This document shows, one piece after another, positions 26,172 through 37,110 of a stretch of 63,954 nt of DNA. Every line of letters starts with the position of its first letter. Within the stretch, counting starts at the first letter, position 1. The notes below the pieces were generated by a model. The model did not search any database, was not told the DNA's origin, and worked only from the letters and a program-made list of their open reading frames with translations. The stretch is taken from the NCBI GenBank assembly GCA_016281605.1, contig JAEEJA010000101.1, positions 1 through 63,954 on the forward strand, in the 5' to 3' direction. A program made the translations under genes and the position numbers. The stretch comes from Lachnospiraceae bacterium (GTDB lineage Bacteria > Bacillota > Clostridia > Lachnospirales > Lachnospiraceae).

Positions 26172-28562
26172 CTACTTGAAAGTCACGATTGTAACTCCCA
26201 TGTCACCTTCTCCAAACTCTCCGTTTCTGTAGGAATCCACATACTTTAATTTCTTCAGACGATTTTGAACAGCATTTCTTAGTGCTCCTGTACCTCGTCC
26301 ATGTACTACTCTCACCTGTGAAAGTCCGGCAAGATAAGCATCATCTAAATATTTATCAAGTTCCGGAAGTGCTTCCTGGGTATTTAGTCCTATAAGGTTA
26401 ATCTCTCCCCCTATATTCTTAGCCTTATCATACTTTATCTTTCCACTTCCTGTTGACTGAGCTCTGTTAACAACCGGATTTTTTTCCGGCTTTTTCTTTA
26501 TTATCTCTATATCATTTATATTTACACTTGTTTTGATAATTCCAATCTGAACCTGCATATTTCCCTTTCTGTCAGGAAGAGTCAGTACACTTGCATCCTG
26601 ATTCATGGATAGGACATGCACATCCATGCCTGAAATTATCTCAGATGATTTTACCTTTTTCTTAGGCTTTTTTGCACCCTCTGCTAATCCCCTGGATTTA
26701 TCCGTCTTCTTTATCTTTTCACCAATAGAGCGTCTCTTCTCCTCCATCTCTCTGACATCCGGATTAGTCTGCGCCCACTTGGTAAAGTCTCTTATGGTTT
26801 CATCCGCCACCTTCTTTGCGTCGGAAAGAATATCCGAAGCCTCTCTGTTAGCGTTATCAAGTATTTTTTTCTTTGCGGAATCTATCTTCTCATTCTTTTC
26901 TCTGAGTTCTCTCTCAAGCTTAGATACTTCTCTTCTCTTCTTTGATAATTCCATCTTTTCTTTATCTAACTTAAGCTTTGTACTCTCTAAGTCACTTATA
27001 ACATCCTCGAAGTTCTTCTCCTCTGTCGCTATATTTTCCTCTGCTTTTTTAAGTATGGCATCTGAAAGACCTAACTTCTTTGATATTGCAAATGCATTAC
27101 TCTTTCCCGGTACACCTATCAAAAGCTTATAAGTCGGAGCAAGCTTTTCTACATCAAACTCACAGGATGCATTCATAACTCCTGCTGTAGTAAGGGCATA
27201 GATTTTTAACTCACTGTAATGTGTGGTAGCACAGGCGCATATCTTCTTCTCATGAAGTGTGGATAAAATGGCTGTTGCAAGAGCAGCCCCCTCTACCGGA
27301 TCGGTTCCTGCTCCCAGCTCATCAAATAGCACAAGAGACCTTTCATTGGCTTTTTTAAGTATTTTTACGGTATTAACCATGTGTGACGAGAAAGTAGATA
27401 AGCTCTGCTCTATACTCTGTTCATCTCCTATATCGGCATACACTTCATCAAAAAGCTTAAGAGAAGAATTGTCAAAGGCAGGTATATGAAGTCCCGCCTG
27501 TCCCATAAGAGTAAGAAGTCCTATGGTTTTAAGCGATACTGTCTTACCACCCGTGTTTGGTCCTGTGATAATAAGCATATTGTAATCTTCACCGAGCCTT
27601 ACATCTATCGGAACACAGCTTTCCTTATCCAGAAGCGGATGTCTGGCTTTCTTTAGATTTAGGGTGCTCTCACTTTTTATTATCGGCCTTGAAGCCCTGA
27701 TACTTCTGGAGTATTTTGCCTTTGCAAATATAAAGTCCAACGTTGAAAGGATGTCAAAGTCAATCTTTATGGTCTGGGACTCCTCGGCACACATATTGCT
27801 CAGTACCGCAAGTATTTTTTCTATCTCTGTTTTTTCCTCTGCTTCAAGCTCTCTAATCTGATTATTAAGAGAAATTACGGCCTGTGGCTCTATAAAAAGC
27901 GTAGAGCCCGTAGCTGACCTGTCGTGAACCGTTCCCTTAAATACACTTCTGTTTTCAGCCTTTACAGGAAGGCAGTACCTTCCGTCTCTCTGAGTTATAA
28001 CACTCTCCTGAAGTAGGGATGCCTTGGAACTAAGTATAACATTTAGTACCTCATGGACCTTTCCGGATATATTTTTTATCTTACGACGTATATCAAAAAG
28101 CTCCGGACTGGCATCATCAGCTATTTCATCCTCGGCTTTTATACACCTGACTATCTCATCAGAAAGCTTTTTTGCCGGAACTAAGCCCTGATAATACTCA
28201 TCCAGACTATCTCCCGTGGAATCATCATCATTTACTTTTGCTCTGAAATAGTTTTTAATGGTACCACTGCACCTTAATAATCCTGCTATTTCCAGAAGCT
28301 CTACCGTATTTAGGCTTGCGCCAAGCTTAAGCCTGTTTAAACTATCGGATATATCCTTTACACCCGTAAATCCCGGCTCTCCCTGTGTAACCAGGTGAGT
28401 GAGTGCATCCGAGGTTTCATCTTGATTTTTCATGATGATATCGAGCCTGGAATCGGGCTTAAGATTTCTGCACTTCTCCTTGCCGGCACTACAGACAGCA
28501 AAGCCCGTTAATATTTCTATTATTTTGTCATATTCCAAAGTTTTTAATGCTTTACTGTTCAC
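26172..28562 (-). CDS. mutS2: Endonuclease MutS2
   Basis: MutS2 acts on branched DNA and collided ribosomes and can suppress recombination. The 796-residue protein has the MutS core and clamp regions, Walker A GPNTGGKTVSLKTIG, Walker B LVLFDELGAGTDPVEG, a long Lys/Glu coiled coil (about 500-610) and a C-terminal Smr nuclease domain (INLIGLNTQEALPELDKYL; VRVVHGRGTGALRNAV). It lacks the MutS mismatch-recognition domain, as MutS2 does. The start is a GTG (28562) preceded by GAGGG, giving VNSKALKTLEYDK; longer upstream reading lacks similarity. B. subtilis MutS2 is 785 residues. Confidence 0.95.
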   Translation of the reverse strand: MNSKALKTLEYDKIIEILTGFAVCSAGKEKCRNLKPDSRLDIIMKNQDETSDALTHLVTQGEPGFTGVKDISDSLNRLKLGASLNTVELLEIAGLLRCSGTIKNYFRAKVNDDDSTGDSLDEYYQGLVPAKKLSDEIVRCIKAEDEIADDASPELFDIRRKIKNISGKVHEVLNVILSSKASLLQESVITQRDGRYCLPVKAENRSVFKGTVHDRSATGSTLFIEPQAVISLNNQIRELEAEEKTEIEKILAVLSNMCAEESQTIKIDFDILSTLDFIFAKAKYSRSIRASRPIIKSESTLNLKKARHPLLDKESCVPIDVRLGEDYNMLIITGPNTGGKTVSLKTIGLLTLMGQAGLHIPAFDNSSLKLFDEVYADIGDEQSIEQSLSTFSSHMVNTVKILKKANERSLVLFDELGAGTDPVEGAALATAILSTLHEKKICACATTHYSELKIYALTTAGVMNASCEFDVEKLAPTYKLLIGVPGKSNAFAISKKLGLSDAILKKAEENIATEEKNFEDVISDLESTKLKLDKEKMELSKKRREVSKLERELREKNEKIDSAKKKILDNANREASDILSDAKKVADETIRDFTKWAQTNPDVREMEEKRRSIGEKIKKTDKSRGLAEGAKKPKKKVKSSEIISGMDVHVLSMNQDASVLTLPDRKGNMQVQIGIIKTSVNINDIEIIKKKPEKNPVVNRAQSTGSGKIKYDKAKNIGGEINLIGLNTQEALPELDKYLDDAYLAGLSQVRVVHGRGTGALRNAVQNRLKKLKYVDSYRNGEFGEGDMGVTIVTFK

Positions 28563-28592
28563 TGTGTATATCCCTCTCTTTCCATAACTTAT

Positions 28593-28622
28593 AGTATACA
28601 TCAGAAGTAGTGTTATGTGCAA
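28593..28622 (-). promoter_or_regulatory. mutS2 promoter
   Basis: On the minus strand TTGCAC (28622-28617), an 18-base spacer and TATACT (28598-28593) lie 30 bases before the GTG start. Confidence 0.55.
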
Positions 28623-28636
28623 GAAAAACAAAAAAT

Positions 28637-28662
28637 AGCAGGCATCGTTTTCGACGCCTGCT
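28637..28662 (-). terminator. Terminator of the GH31 gene
   Basis: An 11-bp stem with one G-T pair (AGCAGGC core; 28637-28647 with 28652-28662) and an AAAA loop is followed on the minus strand by ATTTTTTG. It lies between the glycosidase stop and mutS2. Confidence 0.85.
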
Positions 28663-28703
28663 ATCTGTAATCTTAGTAATATATATGCAATCGTGTCTGC
28701 TAA

Positions 28704-31052
28704 TTATAGCTCAATTGTAACACTGTCAGTGCCTGCTGCAGCTGTAGCTTCCTTGCCTTCGCATACAACCTTGAATGTCTTATCTGTAGCTGTATACTTA
28801 ACTTCTACCTTATTACCGCTTCTTGAAGCTGTAATTTCTGTAATCACATTGCTCTCGGAATCATAAACTGTAGCAGAAGCGCTCTTTCCGTCATCTAAGC
28901 CGTAGATAACTGCACATGCATCCTGAAGATAATCATAAACAACATTCATCTCGCCCTCAGCATCAAAATTACCAAAGGTAATGATTGAATTGTCACGAGC
29001 AATGATAGGCATCTGGAAGTAATCACATGTCTTCTTGTAATACTTTCCACCCTCGAACTTCTCGCCTGACTGAATGTCTGTCCATGTACCGGTATTAGGA
29101 ACGTAGAACTCAACTGTTCCCTCTTCGTTCATAACAGGTGCGATTAAAAGGTTGTCACCAAGCATATACTGAGCATCAAGATACTTACAAGCTGTATCCT
29201 CTGAGAATGCGATAACCATAGAACGCATCATAGGAATACCTGTAGCGTGAGTCTTGTTTGCCTGAGCCCAAAGGTAAGGCATGAGCTTACCCTTAAGAAC
29301 TGTGTAATGACGAAGAACATCACATGACTCCTCATCATAAGCCCAAGGCACACGGTAAGATGTTGAACCATGGAGACGGCTGTGTGTGGACATAAGACCA
29401 AATGCACACCATCTCTTATAAACATCGGCAGGAGCAGTAGCTTCGAATCCACCCATATCATGTGAGAAGAAACCGAATCCTGAAGAACAAAGTGAAAGTC
29501 CGCCTCTTACAGTCTCAGCCATCGCTGAATACTCTGCGTAACAGTCACCACCCCAGTGTACAGGGAACTTTTGACCGCCAACTGTTGCACTTCTTGCGAA
29601 GAGACAAGCCTTGTCCTTACCGAAGTACTCCTCTAAAGCCTCAAATACAACCTTGTTGTAGAGATATGTATAGTAATTGTGCATCTTTATAGGATCTGCA
29701 CCATTGAAATACTTAACATTGGTTGGGATTCTTTCACCAAAGTCTGTCTTTATGTTGTTAACTCCCATCTCGAACAGAGTACGAAGAAGTCCCTTGAACC
29801 ACTCGCAAGCCTCAGGATTTGTAAAGTCAACAATTGCCATACCTGGCTGCCAGAAATCAGTCTGGAATACAGAACCATCAAGATTCTTTATAAAGTAACC
29901 CTTTTCCTTACCTATATCGAAAAGCTTTGACTGCTGTCCTACATATGAGTTAATCCAGCAGCAAACCTCAAGATTCTTCTCATGAAGTCTCTTAAGCATT
30001 GCAGGAGGATCAGGGAACTGATCTGTATCCCACTCGAAGTTACACCACTCATACTCTTTCATCCAGAAGCAGTCAAAGTGGAATACCTGGAGAGGAATCT
30101 TTCTCTCAGCCATACCATCTATAAAGTGATTGATAGTCTCTTCATCATAATTTGTTGTAAATGATGTTGAAAGCCAAAGGCCAAATGTATAAGCCGGTGG
30201 AAGTGAAGGCTTTCCTGTAAGTGCTGTATAGTTCGTAAGCACTTCTTCAAGATTCTCACCACCGATTATGAAATACTCAAGCTCTTCGCCCGGAACTGTA
30301 AATGTAACCTTAGAAACAGTATCTGAGTTAACCTCAAAAGAAACCTTATCAGAACTGTTTACAAATACACCATAGCTCTTTGAAGAGATGTAGAAAGGTA
30401 TATTCTTATAACTCTGATCTGAGCATGTTCCACCGTCTGAATTCCAGATTTCAACAACCTGACCATTCTTAACGAATGGAGTAAACTTCTCACCAAATCC
30501 GTAGAAGCACTCTCCGATATCAGACTTAAGCTGTTCTCTTAAGTATGCAGTATGCGGATCCTGTGGATAGTTAAAGAACTGATCGTCTGACTGCTCATGG
30601 AGACGAGCCTTAGCATGAAATGCATTCTCAGTAATGTATGAAGTAGAGCGCCAAGCACCACCTGTAAGAAGCTTATCCTTGTAGTAGAATTTAACTTCCC
30701 AATCATCTGCAATCTTTATCTCAACACGGGTATCTCCCGAAACAAGTGTAGCCTTATCATCTGTAATGGTAATTTCAGGCTTAAAGTTCGGATCTTCATT
30801 TAATTCAAACTCAGGTGAATTATCAAGACCTCCCCTGTAATGAACAATATTTACCTTAATTGTGTCCTTAAGTGTGGATGAGTAAGTAATTTCTAAGTTT
30901 GGACCTCCCAGTGTCTGTCCTCTGTTCTCTACAGTATAAGGTGTAGCCAATACATGAATAGCATTCTCAGAAGCTGTAACCTTATAAGCCTGTGAAGCAT
31001 AGCGTACATCGTATCCCCTCTTGCTCAACCAAAATCCATCAGCAACCTTCAT
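28704..31052 (-). CDS. yicI: GH31 alpha-xylosidase (YicI-like)
   Basis: The 782-residue glycosidase matches E. coli YicI (772 residues), which releases xylose from isoprimeverose-type alpha-xylosides. The predicted nucleophile is Asp437 in KTDFGERIP and the acid/base is Asp503 in HWGGDCYAEYS; the 66-residue spacing equals that of YicI. KTDFGERIP favours alpha-xylosidase over alpha-glucosidase. There is no signal peptide, so it acts in the cytosol on imported oligosaccharides. The start is at 31052; a TTG at 31058 lies closer to the GAGAGG site and is an alternative. It is transcribed alone, with its own terminator. Confidence 0.9.
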   Translation of the reverse strand: MKVADGFWLSKRGYDVRYASQAYKVTASENAIHVLATPYTVENRGQTLGGPNLEITYSSTLKDTIKVNIVHYRGGLDNSPEFELNEDPNFKPEITITDDKATLVSGDTRVEIKIADDWEVKFYYKDKLLTGGAWRSTSYITENAFHAKARLHEQSDDQFFNYPQDPHTAYLREQLKSDIGECFYGFGEKFTPFVKNGQVVEIWNSDGGTCSDQSYKNIPFYISSKSYGVFVNSSDKVSFEVNSDTVSKVTFTVPGEELEYFIIGGENLEEVLTNYTALTGKPSLPPAYTFGLWLSTSFTTNYDEETINHFIDGMAERKIPLQVFHFDCFWMKEYEWCNFEWDTDQFPDPPAMLKRLHEKNLEVCCWINSYVGQQSKLFDIGKEKGYFIKNLDGSVFQTDFWQPGMAIVDFTNPEACEWFKGLLRTLFEMGVNNIKTDFGERIPTNVKYFNGADPIKMHNYYTYLYNKVVFEALEEYFGKDKACLFARSATVGGQKFPVHWGGDCYAEYSAMAETVRGGLSLCSSGFGFFSHDMGGFEATAPADVYKRWCAFGLMSTHSRLHGSTSYRVPWAYDEESCDVLRHYTVLKGKLMPYLWAQANKTHATGIPMMRSMVIAFSEDTACKYLDAQYMLGDNLLIAPVMNEEGTVEFYVPNTGTWTDIQSGEKFEGGKYYKKTCDYFQMPIIARDNSIITFGNFDAEGEMNVVYDYLQDACAVIYGLDDGKSASATVYDSESNVITEITASRSGNKVEVKYTATDKTFKVVCEGKEATAAAGTDSVTIEL

Positions 31053-31121
31053 CGTCAAATACCTCTCTTTCTAAATTGTGAAAATCCCAAAATTGTTTTA
31101 ATATTTTTTGAGTCTGTAACT

Positions 31122-31127
31122 ATTATA
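31122..31127 (-). promoter_or_regulatory. Candidate -10 box of the GH31 gene
   Basis: A perfect minus-strand TATAAT lies 70 bases before the start, in an AT-rich gap. No clear -35 box was seen at 17 bases, so an activator may be needed. Confidence 0.35.
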
Positions 31128-31187
31128 ACGCACTTTTTAAAAAATACTAGAATAATAAAACCAAAAAATAACACTATTTTGATATTT

Positions 31188-31592
31188 TTAATTCTTTTTT
31201 CTTTTGCACTTATTACATAACCCTGTCAGTACTATCTCGTCTCTGCTCACTCTAAACCCTGTTAAATCTTCGATTTCTATGGCCATTTCACGAAGTGGGG
31301 CATATCTTTTTTTCATTACCATATTACATTGACTGCATTTTAACAATAGTACATTTCTATTCTTTTTCTGCTTATCACTATACCTGTACCCGTGAGAATT
31401 ATCCAAAAGCTCAATTCTGTTTATAAAGCCTTCCTCGCAAAGAGTCTTTAAATGGCGATAAACAGTGGCTCTGCTTATCGCTATTCCTTTTCTTTCCAGA
31501 TATAATACAAGCTTATCAGCTGTAATTATTGTATTTTTATGCTTCAGAAAAAAATCTCTGACGCTTTTCGACTGCTGGGTTTTATAAGCCAT
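31188..31592 (-). CDS. Fur-family transcriptional regulator
   Basis: The 134-residue protein has the Fur winged helix (ISRATVYRHLKTLCEEGFINRI, about 38-59) and the dimerisation domain with CSQCNMVM (about 86-93) and the C-terminal zinc pair CNKC. Fur proteins sense iron, zinc or peroxide; which one applies here is not decidable by eye. The sensing domain lacks the usual His-rich stretch (HHH/HxHHH) and reads KCSQCNMVMKKRY, so metal sensing may differ. It follows yihY by 14 bases. Confidence 0.85.
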   Translation of the reverse strand: MAYKTQQSKSVRDFFLKHKNTIITADKLVLYLERKGIAISRATVYRHLKTLCEEGFINRIELLDNSHGYRYSDKQKKNRNVLLLKCSQCNMVMKKRYAPLREMAIEIEDLTGFRVSRDEIVLTGLCNKCKRKKN

Positions 31593-31606
31593 GCGCTACT
31601 CCAATT

Positions 31607-32575
31607 TTACTTTCGTTTTATGTGTTTTGTCAACAGCAATTTTACTTTCCCTTTAACAAATGAAGCGGGTGTCCTTCCTTTACTGAAAAAATATCTGTTT
31701 AGATAAGTATTTAAGAGTCCTCCCATGAGGAATGCATACATACAAAAATATAACCAAATCATGATTACCGCTGCCGTTGCCATGGTTCCGTATATCGTTT
31801 CATAGGTTCCTCTCGCATTAACATACATAGCAAATAAAGATGAGTAAACCCACCAGAATCCAAGCGAAAGTAATCCCCCGGGGAGCTGTCCTAAAAATGT
31901 CACTCTTTCATGACTTTGCTTATCCTTTTTTTCCAATATAAAGAGACCTTTTGCTTTTCTATAATAATGATTTGGTATAAATCTGTATATAAGCATAAAG
32001 ACCAAAAGCATACCAATCGCACCTAATGTAGGTCTTAGATTTATTATCAGGTGAACCACAGCCTTGCTGGCAGGGAACTTATTAATAATAAATGTAGCGA
32101 GTCTGTTTCCGAATACAACCAAAACCAAGGTAAAAAATATCATCAATGCAAATATCAATATATATAATATAGATTTTAAACGAAGTGGTATATAATTGAT
32201 ATCCGGTTTTTCATACGCATCATTTAACCCTGTTGATAAAGCCAGAGTTGCTCTCGATCCAAGCCAGACAGATGTCAGAGTCGTAAGTGAAAATATAGCA
32301 GGCGACTTGGTTCTGTATATGGAATTAATAATATTTTTAATCAATGAATTAACGGAGTCAAGACCTTCAGGAAAGAGCATGTCTATAAGCTCCATAAGAA
32401 GTCTTTGAGGCAAAGCATAATTCTTCAATATAATGATTGTAAAAATAAAAAAAGGAAAAAAAGACAGAATTATCATATATGAAGTATTACCTGCATTTAT
32501 TGCAATTCTGTTTGCGGTCACCCTCTCCGGAATTACGACCACACATCTTTTTATAAAATTGATAATCCTTTTCAT
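31607..32575 (-). CDS. YihY/BrkB family membrane protein
   Basis: The 322-residue protein has about six membrane segments and family motifs (SYMIILSFFPFFIF near 32-45; WLGSRATLALSTGLNDAYEKPD; GGLLSLGFWWVYSSLFAMYV; GTMATAAVIMIWLYFCMYAFLMGG). The family was once called RNase BN by mistake; its role is unknown. The Lys-rich ends face the cytoplasm. It lies upstream of fur and downstream of the Wadjet remnant on the same strand. Confidence 0.85.
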   Translation of the reverse strand: MKRIINFIKRCVVVIPERVTANRIAINAGNTSYMIILSFFPFFIFTIIILKNYALPQRLLMELIDMLFPEGLDSVNSLIKNIINSIYRTKSPAIFSLTTLTSVWLGSRATLALSTGLNDAYEKPDINYIPLRLKSILYILIFALMIFFTLVLVVFGNRLATFIINKFPASKAVVHLIINLRPTLGAIGMLLVFMLIYRFIPNHYYRKAKGLFILEKKDKQSHERVTFLGQLPGGLLSLGFWWVYSSLFAMYVNARGTYETIYGTMATAAVIMIWLYFCMYAFLMGGLLNTYLNRYFFSKGRTPASFVKGKVKLLLTKHIKRK

Positions 32576-32617
32576 GTATTTTTACTCCTGTCTTTAAAGC
32601 AAATCTGAGTAACTGTG

Positions 32618-33250
32618 TTAATCTATTGCTTCCTGCTCCAATTTAATCTCATTATCAAGCATGTATTTCAGAGTTTCTTTTATTTCTTCGGATTCTTGAT
32701 TTACTATTTCTCCGGTTTTATACTTATCATACAATGCTCTAATTCTTTGTTTATCATTTACAGTCAGTTTTTTGGTATAATTCTTATATTTATCAAGCAT
32801 TTCACGATTCATTTTCATGGTTTTAAAAGAAATACCTGTTTGTCTCCTAAGATGCTCATATATATAAAATCCACCTGCATCAATATCTCCAAAATGATAA
32901 TAATCCTGAGTTTTATTGCTATCATATATCATCTTTAAAAATTCCCTTTTAACCTTATTGTGGTAACCACCCAGGTAAATACAAACATCTCCATCTTTAA
33001 AGCTTTTGCCATGAAAACTCGTAAGATTCTCTACAGTAATTATTCTTTTTCCGTATATCTTAGTTCCTACAATGTCATTTAATGTATTTGTTGATACTTT
33101 TACGATGGTTTCTCTGTTTACGCCGTAAGATATTTCCTGTTTAAATGTATTGAATATAAGAAGTATGGTATCTGCATACATTCTCCTGTATTTACTTGTA
33201 AGCGGCTTATAGAAGTCAGCCGGTATTATTTCAAATAAATTTTTTGCCAT
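32618..33250 (-). pseudogene. Wadjet JetA N-terminus fused to JetD C-terminal TOPRIM domain
   Basis: The 210-residue product joins two parts of an anti-plasmid Wadjet system. Residues 1-51 (MAKNLFEIIPADFYKPLTSK, then YADTILLIFNTFKQEISYGV) resemble the start of JetA (DUF5716). From about residue 55 it becomes the C-terminal TOPRIM-like nuclease domain of JetD (DUF2220): VENLTSF with Glu74, IYLGGYHN, and HFGDIDAGGFYIYEHL with Asp122/Asp124. JetA is normally first and JetD last of jetABCD, so an in-frame deletion removing most of jetA, all of jetB and jetC, and the start of jetD is the simplest explanation. The nuclease residues are retained. Two in-frame ATGs lie further upstream (33277, 33310). 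It could be an inert scar or a domesticated nuclease. Confidence 0.65.
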
Positions 33251-33407
33251 ATAATTTACCTTTATTATAATCTCCATCAAAGCATATCTTCCATTAGGAG
33301 GTTGAAGCACTATATTCGCCTCTATTCCCGTATCGTCACTTTATTATGCAATGATTAATATAATTAATCAAGTCTATTTTGTTTTTTCAGCGACTATACT
33401 ATAAAAA

Positions 33408-33438
33408 AACTCGCACTCAATACTTATGAATGCGAGTT
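33408..33438 (-). terminator. gdhA terminator
   Basis: AACTCGCA and TGCGAGTT (8 bp) around a 15-base loop are followed on the minus strand by a run of Ts. It lies 57 bases past the gdhA stop. Confidence 0.8.
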
Positions 33439-33494
33439 CTTTTTTCGTTGTTAAGATTCTCCACTTAAAGGCAGAAAATCACCTATTGATGTAA

Positions 33495-34889
<1,395 letters not shown>

Positions 34890-35014
34890 TTAAAACACAA
34901 CCTCGATAGTATCGCACACTTTTTTATGATATGCAATATTTTTCATCTCGGTTGAATTTCTTTCATGTTGGTGTTTAGAAAAGTTAATTCTAAAAAAGAC
35001 AAAAAAGAACCACA

Positions 35015-35042
35015 CCACGTCCGACGCCTTTGTCGTACGTGG
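35015..35042 (-). terminator. Terminator after rplA
   Basis: CCACGT...ACGTGG with further inner and outer pairs (GAACC/GGCTC) is followed on the minus strand by TTCTTTTTTGTC. It ends the rpmG-rplA operon, so rplJ and rplL are not read with it. Confidence 0.85.
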
Positions 35043-35124
35043 CAGGCTCTGTATATATTTCATTTATAAACAGGATTACTCTAAATCCATGAATTAGTAT
35101 AAATGCCTAATTATAATTACTTAA

Positions 35125-35817
35125 TTATGAATACTTAACTGTGCTGAGCTTAACTCCTGGACCCATAGTGCTTGCAAGAGTAACACTCTTGAAATACTGT
35201 CCCTTAGCAGCTGATGGCTTAGCCTTAACGATTGCTTCCATAAGCGCATCTACGTTCTCAACAAGCTTGTTATCATCGAATGATACTTTACCTACAGGTA
35301 CGTGAATAATATTAGCCTTATCAAGTCTGTACTCAACCTTACCTGCTTTGATATCCTGAACAGCCTTTGTTACATCCATAGTAACTGTTCCGGCCTTAGG
35401 GTTTGGCATAAGTCCTTTTGGTCCAAGTACACGTCCGAGACGACCAACGAGACCCATCATGTCTGGTGTTGCAACTACAACATCAAACTCAAACCAGTTT
35501 TCGTTCTGAATCTTTGGAAGAAGCTCATCAGCTCCTACAAAATCAGCACCTGCAGCTAAAGCTTCATCAGCCTTTGCTCCCTTAGCGAATACAAGTACTC
35601 TCACGCTCTTACCTGTACCATTTGGAAGAACTACTGCACCACGAACCTGCTGATCTGCATGACGTCCATCTACACCAAGTCTGATATGAGCTTCTACTGT
35701 CTCATCAAACTTAGCTATGGATGTTTCCTTAACAACCTTTACTGCTTCTTCTACATCGTACTGCTTGGTTCTGTCAACCTTCTTAGCAGCCTCAAGATAT
35801 TTTTTTCCTCTTTTCAT
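35125..35817 (-). CDS. rplA: Ribosomal protein L1
   Basis: The 230-residue 50S protein forms the L1 stalk and in many bacteria represses its own operon by binding the message. It has the family start [16 protein letters not shown] and the signature [22 protein letters not shown] (about 126-147). It follows rplK by an unusually long 168 bases that contain a hairpin. Confidence 0.98.
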   Translation of the reverse strand: MKRGKKYLEAAKKVDRTKQYDVEEAVKVVKETSIAKFDETVEAHIRLGVDGRHADQQVRGAVVLPNGTGKSVRVLVFAKGAKADEALAAGADFVGADELLPKIQNENWFEFDVVVATPDMMGLVGRLGRVLGPKGLMPNPKAGTVTMDVTKAVQDIKAGKVEYRLDKANIIHVPVGKVSFDDNKLVENVDALMEAIVKAKPSAAKGQYFKSVTLASTMGPGVKLSTVKYS

Positions 35818-35908
35818 GATTATATAAACCTCCTGGTGGTGTTAACGGCGGGAATTACTATTGCCTCCCACAACGTCCTTTTCTACAGTATTAAGTCTTT
35901 TTTTCATA

Positions 35909-35954
35909 TGCAACATAAATTGATTTATACTGTCGTACATTAAGAAATGTTGCA
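35909..35954 (-). promoter_or_regulatory. Long hairpin in the rplK-rplA spacer
   Basis: TGCAACAT (35909-35916) pairs with ATGTTGCA (35947-35954) around a 30-base AT-rich loop in the 168-base spacer. It may be an L1 autoregulatory or processing site for a separate rplA start; this is inferred from position. Confidence 0.35.
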
Positions 35955-35985
35955 CCCGGAATACTTGCGCGATACTCCGTAATAA

Positions 35986-36411
35986 TTAGTCCTCAACTAC
36001 GATTCCCATACTGCGGGCAGTACCGGCAATCATACTCATAGCAGCTTCGATAGAACCTGCATTTAAATCTTTCATCTTTGTCTCTGCAATCTCACGAACC
36101 TTATCCTTAGAGATTGTAGCAACCTTAGTCTTGTTAGGAACTCCTGATGCTTTATCAAGGTTGCAAGCCTTCTTTAAAAGAACTGCTGCAGGTGGAGTCT
36201 TTGTGATAAAACTAAAGCTCTTATCCTGATAAACTGTGATAACTACAGGAATAATCATACCTTCCTGATTAGCTGTTCTTGCATTGAATTCCTTTGTAAA
36301 CTGTACTATGTTAACTCCGTGCTGACCAAGTGCAGGTCCAACCGGTGGAGCCGGTGTAGCCTTTGCAGCAGGAATCTGTAATTTAATATATCCTTCGACT
36401 TTCTTAGCCAT
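35986..36411 (-). CDS. rplK: Ribosomal protein L11
   Basis: The 141-residue protein binds 23S rRNA at the GTPase centre. It has the [27 protein letters not shown] start and the C-terminal signature [24 protein letters not shown]. It follows nusG by 104 bases in the conserved secE-nusG-rplK-rplA order. Confidence 0.98.
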   Translation of the reverse strand: MAKKVEGYIKLQIPAAKATPAPPVGPALGQHGVNIVQFTKEFNARTANQEGMIIPVVITVYQDKSFSFITKTPPAAVLLKKACNLDKASGVPNKTKVATISKDKVREIAETKMKDLNAGSIEAAMSMIAGTARSMGIVVED

Positions 36412-36515
36412 TTTCTTATTCCTCCATGTCTGGTTTAACCCATTTTTTTGAGTTTATAACATTTTTTTCGGCAAGAGCTTAAATAATCTCGCCTATTATT
36501 ACAAATATGCAAATC

Positions 36516-37046
36516 TCAGACCTTTTTAACGTCGTCAAAGCTGATTTCAACCGGTGTCTCACGACCGAACATATCAATATTGATAGTAACTGTACGCTCA
36601 CTGTGATTGATTTTCTTTACTATTCCGGTTGTGCCTTCCATAATTCCGGCAGTAACATCAACTGTATCACCAATACTGAACAGTGACTCTGACATATCCT
36701 GTGACTGAGCCTTTAATCCCATGTCCATCATTTCCTTTTCGGTAAGAGGCACAGGCTTTGATCCCGGGCCTACAAACCCCGTAACACCACGGGTATTTCG
36801 TACGATGTACCATGTCTGTTCATTTAGTACCATGTGAATCAGTACATAGGCAGGAAACATTTTCTTTTGAACTGTTTTTTCCTTGCCCTCCTTACGTTCA
36901 ACAACGTTTATCATAGGTACCGATACTTCAAGGATCTTATCCTGAAGATTGTTATTGACAGCATTCTGCTCAATGTCCATCTTGACCTTATTTTCATACC
37001 CCGAATAAGTATGAGCTACATACCAGCGTGCTTCGGTTTCTTCCAT
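36516..37046 (-). CDS. nusG: Transcription elongation/termination factor NusG
   Basis: The 176-residue protein has the NGN domain (RWYVAHTYSGYENKVK; FPAYVLIHMVLNEQTWYIVRNTRGVTGFVG) and the C-terminal KOW domain (GDTVDVTAGIMEGTTGIVKKIN). It binds RNA polymerase and affects pausing and termination. secE lies 64 bases upstream. Confidence 0.98.
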   Translation of the reverse strand: MEETEARWYVAHTYSGYENKVKMDIEQNAVNNNLQDKILEVSVPMINVVERKEGKEKTVQKKMFPAYVLIHMVLNEQTWYIVRNTRGVTGFVGPGSKPVPLTEKEMMDMGLKAQSQDMSESLFSIGDTVDVTAGIMEGTTGIVKKINHSERTVTINIDMFGRETPVEISFDDVKKV

Positions 37047-37110
37047 ATCTTATACCTCCATGCTGAGACCTCAGTGCTTAACACCTTAGTCTAGTGTGTA
37101 ATACCCATAA

